Of a stretch of DNA of 31,333 nt, positions 23,634-30,723 are shown in pieces (position 1 is the first letter of the stretch; each line of letters opens with the position of its first letter). The notes beneath the pieces are model-generated. The model was not told the origin of the DNA, made no database searches, and worked only from the letters and a program-made list of their open reading frames with translations. Made by a program: the position numbers and the translations under genes. Source of the DNA: Microcaldota archaeon (lineage in GTDB: Archaea > Micrarchaeota > Micrarchaeia > Anstonellales > J096); assembly GCA_026396375.1 (NCBI GenBank), contig JAPLWW010000045.1, positions 1 through 31,333 of the forward strand, read 5' to 3'.

Positions 23634-23708
23634 ATGGCTTATATTGACCTTCCATTGCATCCCGGCAAGGCTCCTCGCTGGCTTTTCCTGAGGATGGTTA
23701 AAAAATGA
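23634..23708 (+). pseudogene. N-terminal fragment of a DUF763-like gene, 24 codons
   Basis: The frame reads MAYIDLPLHPGKAPRWLFLR, then MVKK and TGA. This matches my recollection of the start of DUF763 proteins (about ...ADLPLHxGKAPRWLFxRMVKL), which are normally several hundred residues. After the TGA none of the frames continues the family, so the gene is cut at about 23706. The cut point lies just before the 3' end of the repeat-protein genes, so arrival or expansion of those genes may have removed the rest. A small leaderless peptide is the alternative reading. Confidence 0.55.
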
Positions 23709-23748
23709 ATTTCTAGAACGAGGCGCAAAAAATTCCGAGGCTGGCGCT

Positions 23749-24819
23749 TCATTGGGAATCCTTATGGGTATGCCTGGGGTTGCGCATGTAAGGCTCATCC
23801 CTTTTGGTAACCAAACCAGCTTCAAGAAGGGCCAGATATGAGCTGTTTCTGTAATGGTGCGAGATAAGGCCGCTGAGACTGTTGGAATAGAAATCCCTCT
23901 TTATCACGTCTCTAGGATTTTTCTTCAGCTTTTCAACGAGCCGTTTGATTGCCTCAATTCGGTTTTCCCTTGATTCAAAGAATCCATTAGGGGTTTTATG
24001 CATCTTCCAGGGCCTGAGCCTATATCCCGCTTCCTTCAATGCGAGGACCGCTTCTTTGCGGATATCGGCTCCCTGGCTCCATTTTGCATAGGTAAGCTTC
24101 GCCTTTCCCTCTTCAATCGGGATGTACCAGCCGTGCCGGATCCAGAAATCCGCCATTGAGGCTTGGCTGCCATTGCTGGAGGCATTGACAGGAACGATGC
24201 ATTTGAAATTATCACGGATGCGTGCGCGGTGGCGCAGGTAAGGCCTGCCCGCGCTTGCCACAAAACCGGCTTCAAGAAGGGCTTCGTAGGGACTGCTGCG
24301 GTAGTGCTGAAGCAAGCCGCTGAGGCGGTTTGAAATGAAATCTTTTTTTTCTATGTCCTGGGGATCTTTCTTCAGTCTTTCAACTAGCCAGCGGATCGCT
24401 GAAACGCGGTTGTCCTTTGATTCGTAGAAACCGCGGGGGGCCCAGGACATCTCCCATGGCTTGTGGTCATATCCTGCTTCCTTCAATGCGCCGTATGGGC
24501 TGTCTTCATAATGCCTCCCAAGAAGGCCGCCGAGGCGGTTCAAATGGAAATCGTACTTGTCGATATCCCTGGGATCCTTCCTGAGGACTTCCTCAACAAG
24601 GAAGCGGACCGCCGCAATGCGCGCTTCAGGATCTCCTTTCCATTTTCCAGTCCTGAGTTTCTTGCTACCGTCCTTCATCTTCCTGTACCAGCCCTGCCCT
24701 ATCCAGAAATCATCCATCGTGGCTTTTTTTGTTTTAGGTGAGGATTCAACCAATGGTTCCCTTGCCTTGGCATTCTGCTTCATTAGGGTTTGGCCAGGCC
24801 TGGACGCAAGGAGATTCAT
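23749..24819 (-). CDS. 70-residue-repeat protein B, 356 aa
   Basis: The repeat unit reads about R-[IV]-x-A-[IV]-R-W-L-V-E-x-L-K-K-[DN]-P-x-D-[IV]-x-K-x-DF-x-SNRLSGLL-x-HYR-x-SPYEALLEAGF. It resembles Pfam HNH_repeat (homing-endonuclease-associated repeat), a helical unit thought to help DNA recognition. No nuclease motif is present. Two header segments (MDDFWIGQGWY near residue 35, MADFWIRHGWY near residue 224) each start a repeat block. In the second block the first unit lacks about 40 residues: DIRKEAVLALKEAGY joins its two ends. The basic composition suits nucleic-acid binding. The start overlaps the upstream paralogue by 4 nt (ATGA). Confidence 0.8.
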   Translation of the reverse strand: MNLLASRPGQTLMKQNAKAREPLVESSPKTKKATMDDFWIGQGWYRKMKDGSKKLRTGKWKGDPEARIAAVRFLVEEVLRKDPRDIDKYDFHLNRLGGLLGRHYEDSPYGALKEAGYDHKPWEMSWAPRGFYESKDNRVSAIRWLVERLKKDPQDIEKKDFISNRLSGLLQHYRSSPYEALLEAGFVASAGRPYLRHRARIRDNFKCIVPVNASSNGSQASMADFWIRHGWYIPIEEGKAKLTYAKWSQGADIRKEAVLALKEAGYRLRPWKMHKTPNGFFESRENRIEAIKRLVEKLKKNPRDVIKRDFYSNSLSGLISHHYRNSSYLALLEAGLVTKRDEPYMRNPRHTHKDSQ

Positions 24820-25382
24820 TGGCCATCACCGCGCGTGCGGGCCCTGCTGCGCATGCGCTTTTCGTCTGCAGCAGCCACAAGCCCCGATTCCCTCAGCGCT
24901 TCATATGGGCTGTCATTGTAGTAATTGGTGAGCAAGCCGCAGAGGCGGTTTGAATAGAAATCATTCTTGGTCATGTCGGAAGCCTTTTTCCTGAGCTTCT
25001 TGACGAGACAGGTTATCGCTTCTATGCGGTTTTTCTTTGAATGATACAAACCATTGGGAGCCTTGAGCATCTCCCAGGGATGCATCCTGTAGCCCGCTTC
25101 CCTGAGGGCATCATACGAGCTGCCGTTATAATAATTCAAAAGGAGGCCAAATAGGCGGTTTGAACGGAAATCACCATAGGTAATGTCGCGGGGATCTTTG
25201 CCGATTTTCCGGACAAGCCATCTTACTGCCTCTATGCGGTTTTTCTTTTTTTCGTAGAAACTCTTCGGGGTGCCAGACATTTCCCACGGATGGAAATCAT
25301 AGCCTGCTTCCCTGAGGGCATCGTATGGGCTGTCATTGTAATACCTGCTCATCAGGCCAGAGAGGCGGTTTGAGTAGAAATC
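23866..25382 (-). repeat. Array of 210-bp coding repeats
   Basis: On the plus strand a conserved element with the form AGGCCG..GAGGCGGTTTGAA.. GAAATC recurs at 25352, 25142, 24932, 24522, 24312 and 23866. Several intervals are exactly 210 bp, or 70 codons. The larger interval 24932-24522 spans the gene junction with its header, and 24312-23866 spans header B and the shortened unit. The header-encoding element (ATCCAGAAATC.(A/G)CCAT) recurs near 24129, 24690 and 25531. The array grew by in-frame duplication. Confidence 0.8.
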
Positions 25383-25649
25383 ACCGTAGATCATGTCGCG
25401 GGGATCCTTTTTCAGCACTTCTTCCGCAAGGAAGCGTATTGCATCCCTGCGCACATTTGGGCTGTCTTCCCATTTGCCTTTGGTTAGGATGAATCCCCCA
25501 TTCCCTGTTCTCCTATACCAGCCGTGCTGTATCCAGAAATCATCCATCGTGCATTTGAGCCTGGATTCAGGATCCTGCTTGAACTTTCCAAACTGCCTGT
25601 CCTTCGGATGAACAAGCATAGGAGATTTCCTTTTCAGTTGGAGGTTCAT
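24816..25649 (-). CDS. 70-residue-repeat protein A, 277 aa
   Basis: Paralogue of the gene downstream. After a basic N-terminus comes the header TMDDFWIQHGWYRRTG (about residue 34), then three 70-residue units carrying DFYSNRLSGLMSRYYNDSPY, DFRSNRLFGLLLNYYNGSSY and DFYSNRLCGLLTNYYNDSPY; the first two are followed by HPWEM and a linker with FYEKKKNRIEA or LYHSKKNRIEA. The C-terminus is Arg-rich. The unit resembles HNH_repeat of homing endonucleases, but no endonuclease domain is fused. The promoter has a TATA box 29 nt upstream and a perfect palindrome over the expected start of transcription, which suggests tight regulation. Confidence 0.82.
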   Translation of the reverse strand: MNLQLKRKSPMLVHPKDRQFGKFKQDPESRLKCTMDDFWIQHGWYRRTGNGGFILTKGKWEDSPNVRRDAIRFLAEEVLKKDPRDMIYGDFYSNRLSGLMSRYYNDSPYDALREAGYDFHPWEMSGTPKSFYEKKKNRIEAVRWLVRKIGKDPRDITYGDFRSNRLFGLLLNYYNGSSYDALREAGYRMHPWEMLKAPNGLYHSKKNRIEAITCLVKKLRKKASDMTKNDFYSNRLCGLLTNYYNDSPYEALRESGLVAAADEKRMRSRARTRGDGQ

Positions 25650-25651
25650 AT

Positions 25652-25671
25652 GTTCTATTTGTGTATAGAAC
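25652..25671. promoter_or_regulatory. Perfect inverted repeat between TATA box and start of repeat protein A
   Basis: GTTCTAT and ATAGAAC form a 7-bp perfect palindrome with a 6-nt spacer, 3 nt before the ATG at 25649 and next to the TATA box. It covers the predicted transcription start. It could be an operator for a dimeric repressor. Confidence 0.55.
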
Positions 25672-25673
25672 TG

Positions 25674-25681
25674 TTTAAAAA
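25674..25681 (-). promoter_or_regulatory. TATA box for repeat protein A
   Basis: Minus-strand TTTTTAAA centred 29 nt before the ATG at 25649, with no ribosome-binding site in between. It fits a leaderless transcript for the A-B operon. Confidence 0.55.
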
Positions 25682-25731
25682 TGAATATTCATTCATTTCC
25701 CCTTTTTGCATAAATTCAATGAAAAACAAGG

Positions 25732-26385
25732 TCATCCTATCTGGCTTTTTATGTCCTGCTCGCTCATGAATTGCCCATTTACCCTGTCATTGACTATTAT
25801 CGTTGGGTAATTCGTGTAATAATAGGCCTGCTTGAGCATGCCAACTATCGTTGAATCGTTGGATGATGAGCCGTCGAAAGAGTAGATCCTTATCTTGTCC
25901 GAGCTGTTTTGATAGGCAGTCCTGAGGTACCAAAGCTCCTTTCCCTCTTCCGCGCACTTCGGGCACTCATTGTCCTTGTTTGAATAGATGTAGATTATGT
26001 TCTCTATACTTTCGTTGCAGATTTCAACCGCCTTCTTTGCCATCAGCATGTCCCTGTATTCCAATTGGTAGTACTTGAACTTGATATTGGGATCAAACGC
26101 CTTCTTTCCCTGCTCCAGGTACTCAAGCTGCTCCCCTATGGCCCATGTCTCGTTGTCGAATTTCGGGTAAAGGCTGTTGTACATGCTGCAGAACAGTTCC
26201 GGCTTTGACTCTGAATTAAGGAGCAACTGCATGTTCATCATGTTGTCGTTTGCATTGTCTATCTGGGAAATGATCGGATTGCTGACTGTGCTTGAGACAT
26301 AGTAGCCTATGGCGGCCCCTGAAAAGAATATCAGCGCTGTTGCGATGAACGTTATTATATATATCTCCCATGTCCACATCCTCAT
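25732..26385 (-). CDS. Membrane-anchored thioredoxin-like protein, 217 aa
   Basis: One N-terminal membrane helix (about residues 7-32, IYIITFIATALIFFSGAAIG) anchors a domain outside the cytoplasm. Near residue 140 a CPKC motif (NKDNECPKCAEEGKELWYLR) is followed by IRIYSFDG and YYTNYPTIIVND, the cis-proline region of a thioredoxin fold. It may be a thiol-disulfide oxidoreductase, although the spacing is not classic. Ribosome-binding site GGTGAT overlaps the stop of the glycosyltransferase gene upstream, so the two are co-transcribed. It may help fold or tether cell-surface proteins. Confidence 0.75.
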   Translation of the reverse strand: MRMWTWEIYIITFIATALIFFSGAAIGYYVSSTVSNPIISQIDNANDNMMNMQLLLNSESKPELFCSMYNSLYPKFDNETWAIGEQLEYLEQGKKAFDPNIKFKYYQLEYRDMLMAKKAVEICNESIENIIYIYSNKDNECPKCAEEGKELWYLRTAYQNSSDKIRIYSFDGSSSNDSTIVGMLKQAYYYTNYPTIIVNDRVNGQFMSEQDIKSQIG

Positions 26386-26389
26386 AACA

Positions 26390-27625
26390 TCACCTTGTGC
26401 TCCATTTCCTTTCGCTTCCCATTATCTCCTTGATCAAGCTTGAGACCCAAATGTACGGCCAAAGGTAGCCGAAAAGGAACAAATATGAAAATACTTCCGG
26501 GAATTCCTTTATAACATTGAGTTTTTTCTCGTTTGCGCGCTCCCTTATGCTGTTGACCATGTAGACAAGCCAAAGGAAAGTCACGCTGACCATCGATGCG
26601 GTTATTATCAGCAAGGGGTCTGAAAGGAACCCAAGCGCGAAATTCCCGAAGCCTATCCTGTCCATCCACATCATCTGGGGCTTGAAAAAGCTGTAGATTA
26701 TCGAGGAAATCATTATGATGGATGGTATGAACACCATGATATCCGTCATCATCCCGAAATAAAGGAAATCCCCGTAGTCTGTGCTGAAAAGGTCCTTGTG
26801 CTTTATCCTGTTCCAGATCCCTCCCCTCACCCATCTTATCCTTTGCTTGATAAGCATGTTCAGGTTTGGCATTGCCGAGGTGTACACAAAAGCGTCAAGC
26901 GCGCACCTTATCTTGTGCCCTGCCTTCTGGAGCTTTAGGGCTACTTCCTGGTCTTCTGTAAGGCTGTTGATGTCAAAGCCCCCTATCTTCTTCATATCCT
27001 CTGTCTTGAACATGCTCAGGCCTCCGGGAGTGACATAGATGGAATCAACCGCCATCATCAGCCTTCTCAGGAAAAGTATCGAGTCATACTCTATTGCCTG
27101 GACCTTCTCGACAACGATCTAAGGATCCCTCACCCTAATGTCTGCGGTGACTGCAGAGACATTCTCCTCCTCAAAATAATAGCTGAGCTTCCTGAAGGCA
27201 TCCCTATCAACGACAGAATCTGAGTCCAGGGTTGCGACCAGCTCTCCATTTGCCACGAATATCCCCGTGTTCTTGGTATCCGAGGTTCCTGAGTTCTTCT
27301 CCTTTTTTATGGCCTTGAAGCCGTATTTCCCGTATTCCTTCGCTATCTCATGGCTGTTGTCCTTTGATCCGTCATCAACAATCAGCACTTCTAGCTTTTC
27401 CTTCGGATAGCTGCAGTTGCGTATTGAATCAAGGGTTTTCCTCAATGCCTCCCCTTCGTTGTAAACTGGGATGACTATAGATAATGTAGGAAGGTCCTTG
27501 TCCTCAAGCTCCTTTGGCTTGAAATGGATTATGCTGTGCTTCAATGCAAAAAGGACAACAAATGTAATTGTAAGATATAGCAGTATGAATGCCGATATGT
27601 ATAATACGATTGTTATTATCTCCAT
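26390..27625 (-). pseudogene. Membrane GT2 glycosyltransferase with in-frame amber codon
   Basis: Start ATG 27625 (27 nt after a TATA-like TTTAAAAATATA at 27646-27657); 412 codons to 26390. The first 168 codons hold an N-terminal membrane helix, LSIVIPVYNEG, LIVDDGS and TLDSDS. A TAG follows at 27121-27119 after TADIRVRDP. Reading through, the same frame continues at once with IVVEKVQAIEYDSI and then YVTPGG, the acceptor motif TEDQE, QRIRW, and three C-terminal membrane helices. This is the processive GT2 (cellulose/hyaluronan-synthase-like) layout. All catalytic motifs survive, so AAG or CAG to TAG is the simplest change. Either it is a fresh nonsense mutation or the codon is read through; separate translation from an ATG at 27058 would lack the donor site. 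Confidence 0.85.
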
Positions 27626-27705
27626 CTTCTCCAATATCTTCTCCTTATATTTTTAAAGCCTTTGAAATTGCATGGTAAAAAATGTCCATTGATATCCATA
27701 GTACC

Positions 27706-27713
27706 TTTTTAAA
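27706..27713 (+). promoter_or_regulatory. TATA box for the TPR gene at 27735
   Basis: TTTTTAAA is centred about 25 nt before the ATG at 27735. It lies in the divergent gap to the glycosyltransferase gene. Confidence 0.55.
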
Positions 27714-27734
27714 CTTTTTCAAGGATATGGAGCT

Positions 27735-28262
27735 ATGGATTCTGCCAATATTGTGGAGATGATAAACAGCGGAAAGCTTGATTCAGCGGAGTCCATAATA
27801 GAGGAAACGATAAAGATCAACAGGTCAAATGCAGATGCATGGTTCCTGAAAGGCCTTGTTTCCCTTTCAAGGCAGAACTATGACGGCGCTATAGAGTGCC
27901 TCATGCAGTCAAAGGGATTCGGCAAGGACGATGATTACGTCAAAAGGTCCCTAGGTTACTCTTATTTCTCTTTGTTCAAGATGGACGAATCAATACCTTA
28001 TTTTGCCAAAATAAAGAAAAAATCCATAGACGATTTTTTCATGCTCGGCATCGCATACCTTCTCATAAACGATCCCATGTCATCCAAGGAATACATAAGG
28101 TCAGCTTACAACATTGACGCTTCAAGGACAAAGGAGCTGATGAAGCTTTTCTACATATCCTTCATCCATCCTTCTGAACTCGTGAGCGACAAGGAAAAGA
28201 GGGACATAGTCTCGAAGATAAACGCCCTTGCCAACGAGTCGATAGGAAAAGGGAAGAGATGA
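27735..28262 (+). CDS. TPR protein, 175 aa
   Basis: It contains three to four tetratricopeptide units: ESIIEETIKINRSNADAWFL then KGLVSLSRQNYDGAIECLMQ (about residues 19-60) and RSLGYSYFSLFKMDESIPYF (about 71-90). TPRs mediate protein binding; no catalytic domain is present. There is no signal peptide. The ATG is 25 nt downstream of a TATA box and lacks a ribosome-binding site. It is a lone plus-strand gene between minus-strand blocks, so it is probably expressed on its own. Confidence 0.85.
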   Translation: MDSANIVEMINSGKLDSAESIIEETIKINRSNADAWFLKGLVSLSRQNYDGAIECLMQSKGFGKDDDYVKRSLGYSYFSLFKMDESIPYFAKIKKKSIDDFFMLGIAYLLINDPMSSKEYIRSAYNIDASRTKELMKLFYISFIHPSELVSDKEKRDIVSKINALANESIGKGKR

Positions 28263-28290
28263 TTTAGGAAACAAGATCGCGAGCCGTCAC

Positions 28291-28620
28291 CTACGCCAAT
28301 TTTAATCCATTCCTGACCTTTCTTTCAGGAATGGCCAGAACAACGTCCCCATTGTCCAAGACAAACCCTGTTGTAAGCACCTCGGAAATGAAATTGCCGA
28401 TCTGTTTTGGAGGAAAATTAATGACGCAAAGAACTTGCTTATTCAACAAATCCTCCTTCCTGTAAAGCTTTGTGATTTGGGCGCTTGACTTTTTGGTTCC
28501 ATATTCGCCGAAATCTATCAACAATTTATAAGCGGGCTTTTTGGCTTCAGGGTAATCCTCTGCCTTGATTATTGTGCCTATTCTAAGCTCCACTTTTTCA
28601 AAATCATCCCAGGTTATCAT
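28291..28620 (-). CDS. csaA: CsaA-like tRNA-binding (EMAP/Trbp111-type) protein
   Basis: The 109 aa match the CsaA/Trbp111 OB fold: WDDFEKVELRIGTIIKAEDY, KPAYKLLIDFGEYG, KKSSAQITKLY and INFPPKQIGNFISEVLTTGF are all family signatures. CsaA has chaperone and export-linked roles in Bacillus and is related to the tRNA-binding C-terminus of methionyl-tRNA synthetase. The exact role in archaea is unclear. The ATG at 28620 (MITWDDF) is preferred to 28626 because a TATA box (ATAAAAA, 28643-28649) lies 26 nt upstream. Confidence 0.93.
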   Translation of the reverse strand: MITWDDFEKVELRIGTIIKAEDYPEAKKPAYKLLIDFGEYGTKKSSAQITKLYRKEDLLNKQVLCVINFPPKQIGNFISEVLTTGFVLDNGDVVLAIPERKVRNGLKLA

Positions 28621-28642
28621 GATCATAATCTAAGATAAGCGA

Positions 28643-28649
28643 TTTTTAT
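28643..28649 (-). promoter_or_regulatory. TATA box for csaA
   Basis: ATAAAAA on the minus strand, 26 nt before the ATG at 28620. It overlaps the 3' end of the CYTH gene. Confidence 0.5.
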
Positions 28650-29161
28650 CCTTTTCTCCTGTAGTGCTTCCTGACATCCCCCTCGGACCATGGCTTCGAG
28701 TCCTCCATGGACAATCCCAAAAGGTCAACTGCATGCCTTATCTTCTCTATGCTGGGGGCCTCAATTTCCAGATAGCAGGGTAGATCTACTATCTTGTCTA
28801 TCTCAAAATGGATATCCCCCAACACATACGTCATCCGGTATTTTCTTCTTCTCACGATTTCCCTGTAGCCCAGGTTATGGAGAATGTTCCTAATCTCCTG
28901 GAAATCGCCAACTTGGCTTTCCTTTTCCTCCATCACTTTTGCATTGAGCACGCTTATCCATTTCTTCAATGTCAGCTCTGAGACATCCCCCTTTTTCCTT
29001 AGCCTCAGTATGATTCCTTTTTTCTTCAGCTCCTTTTTTCCAGTGTCAAAATAAAGGGCCTCAATGTTTCCCTCAAATGATTTTTTCGCTCCAAGAGATT
29101 TGAGCTTTTCAATGATCTTTTCCTTGTCTATTTCCAGGAACTTTACTTCAATTTCCCTCAT
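28646..29161 (-). CDS. CYTH-domain protein (class IV adenylate cyclase/triphosphatase family)
   Basis: The 171 aa begin REIEVKF, the ExExK signature that binds the triphosphate. Further CYTH elements are YFDTG, IILRLRKKG, LTLKKWI, RRRKYRMTY and FEIDKIVDLPCYLEIEAPS with the conserved acidic pairs of the tunnel. Members hydrolyse thiamine triphosphate or inorganic triphosphate, or make cAMP; the archaeal CyaB-like group is poorly assigned. The start is leaderless: TTTTTAAG at 29184-29190 is 25 nt upstream. Confidence 0.92.
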   Translation of the reverse strand: MREIEVKFLEIDKEKIIEKLKSLGAKKSFEGNIEALYFDTGKKELKKKGIILRLRKKGDVSELTLKKWISVLNAKVMEEKESQVGDFQEIRNILHNLGYREIVRRRKYRMTYVLGDIHFEIDKIVDLPCYLEIEAPSIEKIRHAVDLLGLSMEDSKPWSEGDVRKHYRRKG

Positions 29162-29183
29162 GGATCCATTGGGTGTGAAGTGC

Positions 29184-29190
29184 TTAAAAA
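29184..29190 (-). promoter_or_regulatory. TATA box for the CYTH gene
   Basis: Minus-strand GTTTTTAAGC centred about 25 nt before the ATG at 29161. Confidence 0.5.
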
Positions 29191-29206
29191 CTCTTGCGGT
29201 GCGCCC

Positions 29207-30631
29207 TCACAAAACATTCGCCGGTATTGTCAGCCCCCTGCGAAGCTTGGACAGGTCCTTTGGCGCGGGTATCGCTCTCCTGAATCTTTCAGCATCCCTT
29301 ATTCCGATGCGGTTTCCTTTTCCCTTTTCCCTGAACCAGCTCACGCACGGCTTGCATGTGTTTCCCATTCCCCTTTTTCCTGCAATGATCATGCCTTTCG
29401 CGTCCTCCTTCATCTGCTTTGTTATTTCGCCGATGTTTTCATCTGTCGCATTCCTGATGGATCCGAGCCTTAGGAAATTCGAGGCAAATGTGCAACAGCT
29501 TGGGATTACTGCGCCATCTGGCATAAGGCCGAATTCCCCATCGCTGCAGTTTGAGACTCCCCTGTTGCAGTCCCAGGATGTCATCATGCAGTAGCTGTTG
29601 CCGTCTTCCTTCCTGCCTTTGAAATATTCATTCATCCTACTGCTGATGATTCCATGGTTTTTCACGGCGTTCCCCATGCACCAAAGCCCTCCCCTATAAT
29701 AGACATTGCTCGGGAATTTCATTGAATCTTCGCGCATTATGCCGAATTCCGCGAGAATGTCCGCAAGCATGACCTTCCTGTTCTGGATGCTCTTCCGCCA
29801 TTTGCCGTCCTTGCAGGGCATCAGGCTTATGCCTTCAAAGCGCGGAACTGCGCTTATGCCATTTTCAATGAAGAACCTGAGCGTCCTTCCTGCGATCTTT
29901 ATGTCATGCGTGAAGCTCCTGGCGCTTATGCTGATCCTGATCCTTGACTTGTCAAAATCGCCAAGCCCTGCGATTTTTTCGGCTGCAGACATTTCAGTTT
30001 GTGTTCTGATTCCGGACGTTATTATGTAAATCAGGGCATGGGGGAACCTTTCAAGAATAAGCTTTACAGCATCGCCAAGGTCTTTCCCATCGCTGTTGTA
30101 AACAAAAGGCTCGCCATAGGTTATTGAAAGGTGCTTGCGCACGGAAATAAGGCCCAGGTAGTGTTCCAGGTCCTTGAACGGCATTTGCCCCAATGACATG
30201 TCAGACAGCACTGCGCAGTGCAGGCAATGCCTGTTGCACCTTTCGGTTATTGCAATCGCCGATATAGGCAGCTTTTGAGTTCCTGCCGATATTTCCTCAT
30301 CAAGCGCCATTTTCCTGAGCTCCTCAAGCCTGGCATCAAAGTTTATGATTTTTTCCTTGCGCCTTTTCATTATCCTGTATATCTCAATCATCTTCCTTTT
30401 CTGCCATTCCTTAAGCATTGCGAATTGCTCTTTCATTTCCTTATGGTAAACGCCCTTGGCAAGCCCCATGAACATCTTATGCACAGGAGAGCCCCTTGGC
30501 TCGAACGCGATGCCATTCTCATAAAGGGAAACTGAGGTTTTTGTGGGCAAGCCGCTGTACACGAGCGGCATTTCCTTCCATATCGCGTTTTTCATTTTTT
30601 CACATCCAATCAAAGAGTTTCTTTTTGCCAT
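29207..30631 (-). CDS. Radical SAM protein with SPASM-like C-terminus
   Basis: The 474 aa contain CNRHCLHC (the C-x3-C-x2-C iron-sulfur motif, near residue 132) after IAITER, followed by a radical SAM barrel (SITYGEPF, ALIYIITSG, RIRISISAR). The C-terminal part has further cysteine clusters: CMMTSWDCNRGVSNC, IPSCCTF and NTCKPCVSWF, which fit auxiliary iron-sulfur clusters of SPASM type. Such enzymes often modify peptides or cofactors, but the substrate is unknown and no precursor peptide is seen. The N-terminal 120 residues are a basic helical region. ATG 30631 is used; ATG 30595 (MKNAIWKEMP) is an alternative. Confidence 0.88.
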   Translation of the reverse strand: MAKRNSLIGCEKMKNAIWKEMPLVYSGLPTKTSVSLYENGIAFEPRGSPVHKMFMGLAKGVYHKEMKEQFAMLKEWQKRKMIEIYRIMKRRKEKIINFDARLEELRKMALDEEISAGTQKLPISAIAITERCNRHCLHCAVLSDMSLGQMPFKDLEHYLGLISVRKHLSITYGEPFVYNSDGKDLGDAVKLILERFPHALIYIITSGIRTQTEMSAAEKIAGLGDFDKSRIRISISARSFTHDIKIAGRTLRFFIENGISAVPRFEGISLMPCKDGKWRKSIQNRKVMLADILAEFGIMREDSMKFPSNVYYRGGLWCMGNAVKNHGIISSRMNEYFKGRKEDGNSYCMMTSWDCNRGVSNCSDGEFGLMPDGAVIPSCCTFASNFLRLGSIRNATDENIGEITKQMKEDAKGMIIAGKRGMGNTCKPCVSWFREKGKGNRIGIRDAERFRRAIPAPKDLSKLRRGLTIPANVL

Positions 30632-30663
30632 TGTTGGTCATTGTCTTATTGTGTTCATATATG

Positions 30664-30671
30664 TTTAAAAA
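30664..30671 (-). promoter_or_regulatory. TATA box for the radical SAM gene
   Basis: Minus-strand TTTTTAAA about 36 nt before the ATG at 30631, predicting a transcript start near 30640 and a leader of about 10 nt. An out-of-frame ATG at 30641 opens a 13-codon frame there. Confidence 0.45.
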
Positions 30672-30723
30672 TGAAGGTTGCCAGGGCCAGCGGCTTTGCA
30701 CAAATATTAGACCTTTTCAGGTC

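Noticed and set aside
23866..25382. Evenly spaced repeats as a possible CRISPR array
   Set aside because: The 210-bp period is coding, keeps frame as 70 codons, and there are no short identical repeats with unique spacers.
27119..27121. General TAG recoding (pyrrolysine) in this organism
   Set aside because: ackA, pcc1, and the genes at 607 and 7183 end in TAG right at family-typical ends, so TAG acts as an ordinary stop; only a local read-through remains possible.
29064..29594. Long plus-strand open frame opposite the radical SAM and CYTH genes
   Set aside because: Runs through two confidently coding minus-strand genes and their promoter; a shadow frame.
30600..30641. 13-codon frame before the radical SAM gene as a leader peptide
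   Set aside because: Too short to support by itself; only mentioned with the gene.
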